Shown here: piece after piece, positions 1-10,869 of the stretch
Numbering within the stretch: the first letter of the stretch is position 1
Layout: each line of letters begins with the position of its first letter
NCBI GenBank assembly: GCA_963576475.1
Contig: OY754972.1
Location: 29,304,107 to 29,368,106, forward strand
DNA from: Molanna angustata
Lineage: Eukaryota; Arthropoda; Insecta; Trichoptera; Molannidae
DNA length: 64,000 bases
Reading direction: 5' to 3'
Position numbers and translations under genes: made by a program
The notes under the pieces: generated by a model
The model's database searches: none
Seen by the model: only the letters and a program-made list of their open reading frames with translations
Told to the model about the DNA's origin: nothing

Positions 1-287
1 TGCCCCTCTTCCTTTGAAAATCAGGAATCACAACCCATTTATAATATAATTACTGTATTACATATTGCTTTTTCCTTCTATGAGTTACCAGTGAAATAAT
101 TTTACCCATATTAATTTCCGTTATCAAAATATTTTTTAAAATAAAAAATAAATTGATAAAAATACAAAATTATCTTTGAATAACATTGGTTTCCATATGC
201 CATAATATGTATGGTAAAAATATATATTTCTATGTCATAATGTTTTTGCTTATTTGATATTTTATTAAATTCCTTTGTTATTATGTA

Positions 288-360
288 CTAGTTGCATGTA
301 ACACATGAGATCCAACTGTCGATGGCAATTGTTTGTATATAGTGTAAAAATACGTAAAAA
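288..360 (-). mobile_element. HelA Helitron 3' end fragment
   Basis: The first bases are the reverse complement of the HelA 3' terminus: CTAG at 288-291, then the CATGT/ACATG hairpin, then the subterminal TCCAACTGTCGAT block. The base outside CTAG reads T on the element strand, as expected for insertion between A and T. Similarity fades after about 360, so this is a solo 3' end of roughly 70 bp. Confidence 0.75.
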
Positions 361-390
361 TTCATTTTTTTATATTATTTATTTTATCTT

Positions 391-597
391 GATTCTCGGG
401 CAACTAACAAGCGCAATCTCAAACATTAATTATACATACACCCTATAACAAGTTGCCACATTCTAGAGACTTACGACATTAATCGTCTCACTGATCCAGA
501 CTGAAAACACAATTATAAACTGTGTCTCCGCAGGGAATTAAACCCTGAACCCTTAGATCATCAGTCACGTACCTTACCTACTGAGCCACGAAGGCAA
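391..597 (-). mobile_element. SINE-A, tRNA-derived, near full length
   Basis: Read on the minus strand, the copy begins at 597 with GCCTTCGTGGCTCAGTAGG (A-box-like), then the B-box-like GGTTTAATTCC, then the family body (GGAGACACAGTTT, GTCTGGATC, GTGGCAACTTGTTA), and ends with TTAGTTGCCCGAGAA. The same body occurs at 6170, 14358, 32645, 32842 and 57943. The B-box has one mismatch, so it is probably an old copy. Confidence 0.85.
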
Positions 598-1626
598 GCA
601 TAAATAAAAATTATAATAAATAAACGTACCAGATTATAAAACCATAAATCTAAATACTGGCAGCAGATAGAACATTATAGAGGTAAAATAAAATATGAGC
701 ATTTCTCTCTCGTTCTTTCGTACTCAAAATCTTATCTTACCGCTCTCATTTGGTGACAACCAGATTTTTCCCATTATTATTATGATTTTGTTTTCCCAAT
801 AATAAAAAGTCATTATAAAAAAAATCGTTACTTCTGTTTTTTTCAATACAAATCCATTATTTTGGTATTTTCTAATATTTTAATATATTTATTAATTATT
901 ACTAGAGGACCCTTCCAAAGTGAAACAGTCGTCCTTATAATATGTATAAAATTTGTAAAACTATTAACCTTTTTGTTTTATACCTGTATAATACTTCATT
1001 TTTATCTCGCTTCCGTTCTAAAAATCAACAGATATTTTTTTATCAAATTCATGGGTTTTTAATTTTTTTTTTCACTACATATAGCGCCCTAGATTTATTC
1101 GCGCCTAGCCCAACTGCACAATTCGAACCAATGTTGGTTCAGGCCCTGGTTACGTACTTCTCTATGGAAATTTATATTTCCAACGGCAATTTACTGCAAG
1201 CGTACTTTATCTGTCGTCCTGGATTTATTGATATTTTTTTTTCATTTTAAACTATAAAGTATGCCGATAAAAGCATTCTCTTCAATAATTTATTTATATA
1301 TGGAGACGGGTTTTGTAATAAAGCAATCTCGTCCAACAAACTCCAATATACAATATATTATTTGTTATCCTCCATTATTATGATTTCATACTTTGTAATT
1401 ATTGTACTAGCGAACACAACAGACTTATAATTATATTTTTTTTAATTTTTAAAAAGCTATGCCTGTACAGTAGCGTTCTGAAAATCAGTTCTCAGTTCAA
1501 AATACCTATATAATATCTAGTTCACAAGGCTTAGTGATAGGTTGAGGTGTGACAGAAGTGTATGCATTTGTGTTGTAAAGTGTGAAACGTTGCTCGATAT
1601 AAAAAGGGTTCATGCTGATATAATTT
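598..1626. other. Unassigned AT-rich DNA
   Basis: No gene is recognised. The stretch is AT-rich with poly-T runs. Two short overlapping open frames at 862-1250 have no recognisable domain and look like chance. Confidence 0.5.
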
Positions 1627-1815
1627 TATAACACATTAGATCAAACCGTAAAAATTGAAGAATACGTACCAAACACAAATTAATAAATATTTTAAGATAT
1701 TTTGTTTTCTATATATAACATGTAGGTATAGGTAATATGTCATGATAGGATAGTATAGAGGTCAGTTTTTCCTACCCAGAATATGAAAACAGCATGATTT
1801 ATGTTTGTAGATTAA
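1627..1815 (-). mobile_element. Diverged HelA fragment
   Basis: The stretch AACACATTAGATCAAACC at 1630 is a decayed version of the HelA 3' subterminal block. It is followed by recognisable HelA body: GAAGAATACGTACCAAAC, AGATATTTTGTTTTCTAT, GATAGGATAGTATAGAGG and CCTACCCAGAATATGAAAA. CTAG and the hairpin are lost. It ends beside the LINE tail at 1819. Confidence 0.7.
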
Positions 1816-1818
1816 GTT

Positions 1819-2930
1819 ATAATAATAATAATAATAAATGGATAATTTCTATAGCGCCATTTTTGTGTATCCACCTCAAGGGCGCTTAACAATAATACCT
1901 GGAAAAAACAATCATAAACAAGGAAATAATCACTTAATCACTAAACGAGTTTTTGAAAAAATAAGATTTAACTGTTTTTTAAACACACTTTCACTGTCTA
2001 TCGATCTTAACCTATATGAAAGCTTATTCCACTGAACCGGACCCACTATAGCAAATGCTCTTTCACCAAATTTCGTCATTCGACACGTATTTTGCTCTTT
2101 AGTCGATGCATTGCCGTATTACTTGCAGAGCTAAGCGTAGATCTTTTTTGGTTCAGGTCATCTGGTACACAAAGATCCATGAGGTATTTTGGAGCACGTC
2201 CGTGAATAACTTTGTGCACCATCCAGCATATCTTGTACTGAATCCTTTCCGATATTCGCAACCAATGAAGATCTTTTAACAGTGGAGTTATGTGGGAAGA
2301 CTTCGGTGAATTGAATATCAATCTTGCTGCTGCATTAAAGACTGACTGAAGTCTTTCAAGGTGTATCTGTGGAAGTCCTGCATAAATTATATTGCAATAA
2401 TCTAACCGAGATACTATGAATGCGTTTGCGTCTGTAGGTAAGTTTTTCCTTATGTATTTTATCTGTCTTAATTGAAAAACAACATGAACTGATTGTTTTA
2501 CTGATATGATTGTTTAGAGATAGTTCTGAATCGTGGTTCACACCTAAAAGTTTAATTGATTTTAATGGTTGGATCAATTCACCTTGAACGGAAAGTGGAC
2601 TCCAGTCAATTTGGTTCTGTTTACGGTGTATGTTTATTAATAAAACTTCTGTTTTGGTAGGATTAAGTGTTTATCGGTTGGACGACATCCATTCACTGAT
2701 TGCTTCTATACACAAAGAAACTTGAGATTTTAGTAATTTATTTCCGAAGGTTTCGAGTAGAAATATATTTGCGTGTCATCAGCAAAAGATATGTGCCCAT
2801 AATCCAAAATGTTTGATTATGTTTTCTATTTCTTTTGTGTACAGTATGTAAAGTAGTGGTCTTAAAACAGATCCATGAGGTACTCCAGCATCAAGAAAGA
2901 ATGGAAGCGATGTTTGATTGCTGAGTTTCA
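1819..2930 (-). pseudogene. LINE ORF2 remnant (CR1/L2-like), RT to C-terminus
   Basis: Minus-strand reading gives, in order, pieces of a reverse transcriptase: GVPHGSVLRPLLYILY near 2880 (motif B), FADDTQIYF at about 2775-2786 (catalytic motif C, intact), then the thumb and C-terminal part including LLKDLHWL, RIQYKICWMVHKVIHGRAP and, near 1950-2060, GPVQWNKLSYRLR followed by the end of the frame. The pieces lie in several frames and are broken by stops and frameshifts, so it is dead. The 3' end is marked by a (TTA)n tail at 1819-1837. The 5' side is cut off at about 2930, against the CA-rich part of a HelA fragment. The call of CR1/L2-like is inference from motif style. Confidence 0.8.
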
Positions 2931-3156
2931 CACACAAACACACACACAAAAACACACAAAATGTTCTTCTTCAAATTTTTATCCATAGGTATAATGTATA
3001 CAACATACACATATGCTACGAAGCGTCTTAGTTGGTGTTTTTGACATGCAAAAAGTCCACTACACCATACAAAATGTTCCTTCATACACGAGTCTTGGCT
3101 TAATACTGTCGATCCACAAAGAGAATTAAATTCTCTTGAACGAACCGACAGTAGGA
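2928..3156 (-). mobile_element. HelA 5' end fragment
   Basis: Contains the CA microsatellite (2928-2958), the CATATGCTACGAAGCGTCTTA segment and the 5' subterminal palindrome GAGAATTAAATTCTC (3121-3135), and ends with CCGACAGTAGGA. That is a diverged copy of the HelA start TCCAACTGTCGAT read on the minus strand. The 3' half of the element is absent. Confidence 0.75.
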
Positions 3157-4967
3157 TTATTTATTTATTTACCCACTGTATAACCCAAACTGAAAGTTTG
3201 AGTTATATAGTGACTGACATGACTTAAAGTTGATTTGTTTTCCATAGACGTCCGTTTATTACTTCCAGTCAAAATTTTTACCTATGATCAATTTGTATCT
3301 TAGTCAAAGCTGGACAACACTCAAATGTTAGACTAAATGTAAAACATATCATAATTAGTTTTTGTGTTCAGGTTGTTTAAATGAAATTTTACTACTGCTA
3401 CACGGATTCGAATTTTCGCTGAGGTGTCATCATCTGTTTAGATTTTCTTAATTATAATTTAAAAATATTTCGCTATTATCCTAAGTAATTACCTAGTCTT
3501 CAACTAAATTCAATCCTCGAAAACATTTTCATTGAAATCAAAACTCCAGGTGATGACCACGGATACCAAAAGTATTGTTTGTTTCCAAGAAAATCTTTAA
3601 GACCGTCTGCGAATGATAGGTAAGTAAGTATAATAATAATTTGGTCGAGTATGAAGGTGCGCACGTAGCATTTGGTGCACAACACCTACCTCCTTCTATT
3701 GATCGAGGTGTCGCAGTGCTCGACACCCGCGTGCAGGACCACTGGCAGGGCTACAACACCGTCGAATCTTGTATCATTTTTTTCCAATTATCATTTGGTA
3801 TTTTTACACAGCTGAATGTTTAAATTTTTTTTTATAATATTTACACTAGATGCGAGAGATTGTAATTTTTTTACAACTAAATAAGAATATAGGTACTTAC
3901 ATACATATGTACACACTAATTGTTTGCTATATTTTTCATTGATACAATGGTGTGTTTTTAAAATTGTTTTAAATCCACAAAACCTCTATAACCTCTAGAG
4001 TTGCAATAAGATGACTTATGGTATATTTTTTTGTACATATGTGTAATCACACTAGCCATTCGTTCATCTTTTAACTTCGTTTTTACATGGTACCTTTCAC
4101 GACGATTCACGACGGCACCAATATTGTAGGACGCCATTTTTGTCTTTTAATAAATATAATTTCATCTCATTAAATATCGTTTTGGCTTATTAGTATCAGT
4201 TGATAAAGGTCATATGAAAATTAAAGGGAATCAAATCAGAAAACTAGTTCTTCTCCCTAAATATTTTCATGCTGAAGGTTTTTGACCACTGTTCCCGGCA
4301 GTGAGTTTTCCCGAGCAGTTTGTGCTATGCGTGTTGCGTTGTGGTAGAACTTCACCCTCTCAACTTACCCTCATAACGATTATAAAACCTACACCTACCC
4401 ATAATATAGCTGGTTACTTTCACATACATCGCAATACCATACATAATCTTACCTTTATCAATAAACATCATTTTTTGATCATTTATGGTATTTAAGATGA
4501 TAAATTGTTGTTGATTGTTGATCCATGCTGCACTTTCTTACAGATTGACGATAATATTGACTTTAAGGAGGAAATTGTGCAATTGATGACATTTGAACAA
4601 GATGTCTACAAATGATACACGAAGCTAAAAGTTGTACACTCAGTCGCACGCACAATATTTACTCTCTTAAATTGAAAAGAAAATAGAGAATTCCGATTTT
4701 TACAGTAAAGGTCAGATTACGCTGAAACCGCTTTAAGCGTATCCGATACCTTCAAATGATCCAGACGCACTCAATGTGAGGTGTCTGATGGCACACATTT
4801 CTTAAATGCATTTTAAAGTTGTCATGCAGACATTTGAAATCCATCAAACAAACCTCATTATAAATAATTCATTCTGAACAATTGATTCACTTCTTGAATG
4901 TAGTGTGAAAAGTTCAACTAATGTACTCTTTATAAAAAATTAACTCCAGTCTTTACATCTTTCTATT
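3157..4967. other. Unassigned AT-rich DNA
   Basis: No gene recognised. A more GC-rich patch at 3640-3770 is open in one frame but carries no domain I recognise. A second patch at 4290-4370 is also unassigned. Confidence 0.4.
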
Positions 4968-5062
4968 TCATGTTTTTTTTAAAGAACGAATGTGTCCTTG
5001 TTTAAGTATATATACATCCTCATACATAGCCTAAATTAAACATTTGCTTGTGCTAAATCGTG
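4968..5062 (-). mobile_element. SINE-B tail fragment
   Basis: A poly-T start followed by GTGTCCTTGTTTAAGTATAT, ATACATCCTCATACATAGCC and GCTTGTGCTAAATCGTGTT matches the tail half of SINE-B at 29136 and 32421, with several substitutions. The tRNA-like head is missing. Confidence 0.6.
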
Positions 5063-5677
5063 TTGTCGTGTTTTTTTATGGCATAATTAACTAATGATTT
5101 TTTTTATTATTCCAATTATATTTCCAATAACCATATTATCCTGCTTTAGCTTACATAAACAATCGTCTATAATCATTATTTATACCTCTTTTACTACAAA
5201 TATATAATTTTTAAAGGAAGTGTATTATATAACATTATTTGTTTGATAAGTATGGGACCTTTGTAAGTATGGGACATTTATTAGTAAAGTAAACCTAATT
5301 TTATTATATAAATACGAACACAATGCTTTTAGATGTTGAATATTATTATGAACGTTAATCGCCTAACATAAGAGGATTACATTATTTAATGTGTGTTCCG
5401 TTGAAAATTATATTTTGATCTAACCTAAAATGTATCATATATCTAGAATATTCAACCGTTATTATTCTATGTTTTAAAAAGCGTTTTATAAATGAAATAT
5501 CTATAGCGGTAAAAGAAGAATGTATATTTTACAGTAAAAACCTTATAAAATATCATCATATTCAAGGATAAGTGGTTTGATTTTTACGAAATATATCGGT
5601 GAGTGACGTTAGTGTTTTTCGATATTTATAAAAGATCGAGTTTATACGTGGGCTCAGTATTATTTTCATCACGCCCT
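5063..5677. other. Unassigned AT-rich DNA
   Basis: No coding or repeat signal recognised. Contains a short local repeat (AAGTATGGGACCTTTGT / AAGTATGGGACATTTAT, 5249-5281). Confidence 0.4.
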
Positions 5678-5860
5678 AGGGGCAAGTCTGCTCAACAAGC
5701 GCAATCAAAACCATCCATATTTACCCATATCATGAATATAATTGTCTTATGGAGTCCTTTAATATCTTAAGATGTTATAGAACTCCATAAGATAATTATA
5801 TCCATGATATGGGTAAACATGGATGGTATTGATTCCGCCGGTTGATCAGACTTGCCCCCC
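5678..5860. mobile_element. Palindromic MITE (about 183 bp)
   Basis: Two long inverted arms meet near 5768. Outer ends are GGGCAAGTCTG (5680-5690) and CAGACTTGCCC (5847-5857). Inside, CATCCATATTTACCCATATC and TATAATTGTCTTATGGAGT pair with their complements on the right arm. No transposase is present. A related half copy lies at 34438-34560. I could not define a target-site duplication. Confidence 0.75.
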
Positions 5861-5927
5861 AGATTTTACAATGGTACAAACAAGTAGATTACTGCTGCCC
5901 AAATAGGAAACCATGTTCTAGAAACAG

Positions 5928-6085
5928 TTTAACCATTGAACGTTGCCCAGACACATATAGTCATCACATAAACCAGCCTATGATGAATCTATCCTTGTAA
6001 AGATATTGTTATCTAAATCGGTTTAGGTGCTTGATTTTTCCTGTTTCTCATCTAAAGAATATTTTCCAACTATTGACGAAACTCG
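5928..6085 (-). repeat. Repeat family F fragment, diverged
   Basis: Segments TTGAACGTTGC, CATCACATAAACCAGCC, TAGGTGCTTGATTTTTCC and ATATTTTCCAAC are in the same order as in family F at 22565-22700. About half the positions are changed and a short unrelated stretch is inserted. Confidence 0.55.
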
Positions 6086-6169
6086 AATTATAGGTACACT
6101 CTACATGTTACGTCTTAAGAGAACTATTAAAAACAGTATTGAAATTTTTTAAAGGTATCATTTAGTTCA

Positions 6170-6360
6170 CCTTCATGGTTCAGTTAATTAGATATCTAAC
6201 TTCTAAGCCAATGGTAAGGGTTCGATTTCCGTTGGAGATACAATTTTCAATTATTGTATTTTTAGCCTCAAAACGTAAGATGATATATTATATTATTGTT
6301 AGTCCCCAGAATGAGAAATGTGGTGTGTAAATGGGTGCGTGATTGATTAATATTTAACAT
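6170..6360 (+). mobile_element. SINE-A copy, strongly diverged
   Basis: Head CTTCATGGTTCAGTTAATTA and B-box-like GGTTCGATTTCC, followed by GGAGATACAATTTTCAATTA, CCCCAGAATGAGAAATGTGG and GGGTGCGTG, follow the SINE-A order of 14358-14600 with many substitutions. Confidence 0.7.
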
Positions 6361-7301
6361 AGTATCCGGAAACCTATACAAAACTCAAAAATTCGTTACA
6401 AAATAAAAGCGAATTGCCACTGGGCCACTGAGTTTTATCTCCCTTGGAAATTTTCATCTGTCTCAACTTATTTTGAACGCTGTCAACTTTTCCTCCTGTA
6501 TACATTCATTGGACATCGATATTCTCAAAGTCAACTTAAATCAAGATTAGAAATTCCCCCCACCCCCACTCTCTCTCTCTCTCGGTGTTTTATTAAAAGA
6601 AAAATTAAAGGATCTTTCTTTCACAGAATTCACCACTAAGGCAATAAAACAACCAAGTGTCGAATAATTCAACACACTTACATACAAGGACCACTGAATC
6701 GCCGATCCTCAAATATTTTAAAGAATTCATAATTTAAATAAATTGCGAGTATTAGTAAAATACAAATATTTTGTTTCGTTCTTCAATTTTCGAACAAAGG
6801 ATCTTTGAAAATGTAAAATATATTCCTGATAAATATAATTAAATCAGACTTCAAACATTATTTCAATAATGTTTCTCTATTTCACCGAACCAGAAATTGA
6901 AATATTTATAGCAGTTTTGTTATTATCTATCAACTCTACTGAGTTTTGAGTATAAAATGTGTTAATTCACTATTTTTACAAAATATAAGTTTTAGAAATA
7001 AATTTAGGATTGATTCCAATGCTTGATATTGTAATCGTTTTGTTAGGTTTGATTTTGATAAAATTGATATAATTTTCATTATTGGTTTTTTTACTAATAA
7101 TATCTCTATTTAAAATTTATCTTAGTAGGTACAAAGTTTATTCTTCAAATCTACTTAAAATAATGCAACATCGTTAACCAATCTTCAATCATAATTCGAT
7201 TAATATTAACAGAGACGAGAGTCTCGAAGAAACAAAAACTTAAATATTATTAACAACAAACAAAAGTTGGAAAACTTGTATTCAACTTCCTGTCTAATAA
7301 A
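6361..7301. other. Unassigned AT-rich DNA with a short CT microsatellite
   Basis: No gene recognised. At 6557-6583 there is a C-rich run followed by (CT)n. The remainder is AT-rich without a repeat I could match. Confidence 0.4.
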
Positions 7302-7859
7302 TTGAATGCAGAAAGGATGCACGAAAGATCTCGAACATTCGTCAAAACGCTCCATTTGAGAGCTCCGAGAAAATCACCTCATAATAATGGAGGTGGACTG
7401 CTTTTTGTGAGGTGTTCAATATTTATTCTCCGCGTGACAGCGAGGGTTCAGAGAATCCAGACTGGACTTATGCGAAGGGCGAATGATGGATCACCATGCT
7501 TCGGGGTGGCGGGAGATCCCCATAAGGGTTGGAAGGGGGAGCGGCTGGTAGTTGAGGGCAATAACTCAGGACGGGAGGGGTGGAGGGTTGGACCGACTGT
7601 CGGGTGGAGGGGGAAGGAACGGCAGGGAAAGGGAGTGGTGGGGAGGCAGTCGAACAGATGCTCCCAGAATAGGCAGCGTAAAATTCAACCGAAATTCGGC
7701 AAATCTAGAGTTATAAGCCGAGTTAAAATAATGGAATATTTTAGGCGACATGGTCCCGACAGAATATTTTCAGAGATTATATTTGCTCTTCTTATGTACC
7801 TACCTAGTACCTATATCAAAGCAGGTAAAATTATTGTAATTTTCACAAGTAAATTATAA
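7302..7859 (+). other. GC-rich, purine-skewed island with a 185-codon open frame
   Basis: The longest open frame outside repeats runs here from ATG to TAA. The predicted product is basic and Gly/Arg-rich in its middle, with no signal peptide, repeats or domain I recognise, and a hydrophobic C-terminal stretch. Between about 7490 and 7650 the plus strand is dominated by G and A with many GGG and GGGG runs, in sharp contrast to its AT-rich surroundings. It could be a non-coding transcript or regulatory element, a transposon piece, or a lone exon. Open length may simply follow from the lack of T-rich stop codons, so I do not call it a gene. Confidence 0.25.
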
Positions 7860-8443
7860 TATTTATGAAAAAAATATATCGTTATTTATTTGTAGGTTTT
7901 TATAAAAGGAGTGCGTGCTAAATTTAAATTTATTGCCAAAAACCAATTTTACCATCAACAATTTCGTTTTAATTCGTAACATTTTAATTTTCCATTTAAA
8001 ATATAACATTGAAAAATACTTTCCAACTCGATCATTAGTCTGTGTTATGCAATACGCATTTTTTTGCGCAAGGAAAAACCTTTTTTGATTTTCTATACTA
8101 TCATTATCACCAAACATCTATAAAAAATTCTCGTATAACAGCGGGGGCGGTCTGGCCATACACGTGATCAAACCAACTATGAAAAAAACCCAAATTTGCT
8201 TTCTGCACTTCACGTGATTTTTCTAGATGTTTGGAGATTCAAACAAACTAGTTAGGTAAAATCGTGGATATACCTTTTACCAAATATTTTTAGCATATCT
8301 TAAATAATTTGTTGAGAAAGGAAGAACAAGTTCGTTCTTTATTATTTGGTACTTGATGAATACCCGCAGCTTCGCTTATATTAATTGTTTGAATGCCGAT
8401 TAAATATTAATAAATTTCAAAAAGTAATACGACGTGCAGTAAA
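7860..8443. other. Unassigned AT-rich DNA
   Basis: No gene recognised. Two CACGTGAT words (8161 and 8212) flank a region of ordinary AT-rich sequence. Confidence 0.4.
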
Positions 8444-8910
8444 CCGACTGTCGATTTGTTCAGGAGAATTTATTTCTCTTAACATATCGACAAAGTATCA
8501 CGCGAGATTTGTATGCAGGATCTATATTTTTCAGGTTTTTCCAACTTTGAAGTCAAAAATACCAAATAAGAGGCTTCGCGCAGCATATATGTTCCATATA
8601 TGGAGTTACTCAGAATTCCGAGTAGAACATTTAGTGTGTCTGTGGATGTGTCCTCCCCCCCTTATAACTTCTATATTCGCTCAATGCAAAGAGACTAAAA
8701 TTTCAGAAAATATTAGATAATTACCTATAGGCCTACAAAATATTAGGTATAGGTACTCAGAATTTTGAATTTTGGTTTCAATCAGGGATTATCAACTTTT
8801 GAATTTTTACTTTGTTTTTAAATATATCTCAAAATCCATATAAGCTAGAAAGCTGAATATTGGTATAATAATAGACAAATACAAAATCTCAAATTTGTTT
8901 TTCAAAAAAT
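8444..8910 (+). mobile_element. HelA host copy, 5' part (interrupted)
   Basis: Plus-strand HelA beginning with the decayed terminus CCGACTGTCGATTTG, then the 5' palindrome GAGAATTTATTTCTC (8464-8478), the GAGTTACTCAGAATTCCGAG region and the body. The CA/TG microsatellite is shrunk to a few repeats. It stops at TTTTTCAAAAAAT, where an inverted HelA copy begins. The body resumes at 9706 and again at 11920, so all three pieces appear to be one older element. Confidence 0.8.
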
Positions 8911-9705
8911 CTTCTTACATATTGTGTATAGGCGACTGCCATACAAAATGTATGAAGCGATGTCGTCACTAAATTCAATTTTTAAAAAAATTGTTAAAAA
9001 AAAATTGAGATCTTCTACTACAATGTTAATATTTTTTATAGAAAATTAAATTATCTAGTTGGGTTGTTTCGGCTTTTTTCGATAATTGTAAAAGTTTTGG
9101 AAATATAGGCAGTTAAACTCATAAATTTATCATAAAAAAAATATTTTTCTTAATAAAAAATGTTTGAGAAACCCTGGAATTTTTTTGAAAAAACTAATTT
9201 GAGATTTTGTATTTGTCTATGTTTGTATCAATTTTCAGCGTTCTACCGTTTATGGTTTCTGAGATATATGGAAAAATAAAATAAAAATTCAAAAGTTGAT
9301 AACCCCTGACTGAAACAAAAATTCAAAATTCCGAGTATAAAAGTTTTGTAGGCCTGTAACTGTTTATATATTCTGAAATTTTAGGCTCTGTAAATTGAGC
9401 GGATCAAAAGTTATAAGGGGGGGACGGACACACAGACACACAGACACACACAGACACACACACACACAGACACACACACAGACACACACACACACAGACA
9501 CACGAAATGTTCTACTCCGAATTCTGAGTAAATCCGTGTATGGAACATATATGCTGCGAAGCCTCTAAGTTGGTGTTTTTTGACTTCAAAGTTGGAAAAG
9601 CCGTGAAAAAAGTAGATCTCTCCATACAATTCTCGCGTATTCTGGCTTGATACATTGTCGATATGTTAAGAGAACAAAGTTCTCCTGAACAAATCGACAG
9701 TTGGA
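8910..9705 (-). mobile_element. HelA copy, 3'-truncated, inside host copy
   Basis: Minus-strand element with a good 5' end: TCCAACTGTCGATTTG starting at 9705, preceded by A on its own strand. It carries the 5' hairpin GAGAACAAAGTTCTC and a CACACAGACACA microsatellite (9424-9502). It is nearly identical to the copies at 9808 and 10870. The last quarter, including CTAG and the 3' hairpin, is missing; it starts abruptly at CTTCTTACATATTGTG. Confidence 0.85.
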
Positions 9706-9807
9706 TAAATTTATGTGTTTAACTGCCTTTATTTCAAAATGTTTTAAATATATCGAAAAAAACCGAAACACCAACTATACATTATAGATAATTCAATTTT
9801 CTATAAA
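9706..9807 (+). mobile_element. HelA host copy, middle part
   Basis: The sequence TAAATTTATGTGTTTAACTGC through AATTCAATTTTCTATAAA follows the plus-strand HelA body seen at 37625-37725, with mutations. It is the natural continuation of 8444-8910 after a gap of about 50 bases. It ends in A, where the next insertion begins. Confidence 0.7.
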
Positions 9808-10869
9808 CTAGTTGCATGTAACACATGAGATCCAACTGTCGATAGCGATAGTATGTATAGTTGAAGAATATGTACCAAACTATAAACCCATAGATACAAA
9901 TTATTGAATATTTTCAGATATTTTGTTTTCTATACAACATATGTAGGTATGTATGTCAAGATAGGATAGTATGGAGGAAGATCCTTTTTCCTACCCAGAA
10001 TATGCAAATAGCATGATGGTATGTATGTATGTATGTTTGGAGATGAAGTATCAAACTATTAAGTCTTCTTACATATTGTGTATAGGCGACTGCCATACAA
10101 AATGTATGAAGCGATGTCGTCACTAAATTCAATTTTTAAAAAAATTGTTAAAAAAAAATTGAGATCTTCTACTACAATGTTAATATTTTTTATAGAAAAT
10201 TAAATGATCTAGTTGGGGTGTTTCGGTTTTTTTCGATAATTGTAAAAGTTTTGGAAATATAGGCAGTTAAACTCATAAATTTATCATAAAAAAAATATTT
10301 TTCTTAATAAAAAATGTTTGAGAAACCCTGGAATTTTTTTGAAAAAACTAATTTGAGATTTTGTATTTGTCTATGTTTGTACCAATTTTCAGCGTTCTAG
10401 CGTTTATGGTTTCTGAGATATATGGAAAAATAAAATAAAAATTCAAAAATTGATAACCCCTGACTGAAACAAAAATTCAAAATTCCGAGTATAAAAGTTT
10501 TGTAGGCCTGTAACTGTTTATATATTCTGAAATTTTAGGCTCTGCAAATTGAGCGGATCAAAAGTTATAAGGGGGGGACGGACACACAGACACACACACA
10601 GACACACAGACACACAGACACACACACACACAGACACACACACAGACACACACACACACAGACACACGAAATGTTCTACTCCGAATTCTGAGTAAATCCG
10701 TGTATGGAACATATATGCTGCGAAGCCCCTAAGTTGGTGTTTTTTGACTTCAAAGATGGAAAAGCCGTGAAAAAAGTAGACCTCTCCATACAATTCTCGC
10801 GTATTCTGGCTTGATACATTGTCGATATGTTAAGAGAACAAAGTTCTCCTGAACAAATCGACAGTTGGA
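9808..10869 (-). mobile_element. HelA full-length Helitron, tandem unit 1 (1062 bp)
   Basis: On the minus strand the element starts TCCAACTGTCGATTTG at 10869 and ends with CATGT/ACATG hairpin, CAACTAG at 9814-9808, followed by T. It holds no open frame of its own; the ORFs reading VCVCVS are translations of the CACACAGACACA microsatellite (10580-10666). The 5' end abuts the CTAG of the next copy without a spacer. Helitron hallmarks (5' TC, hairpin near a 3' CTRR, A|T target) are established; the non-autonomous status is inferred from the absence of Rep/helicase coding. Confidence 0.92.
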
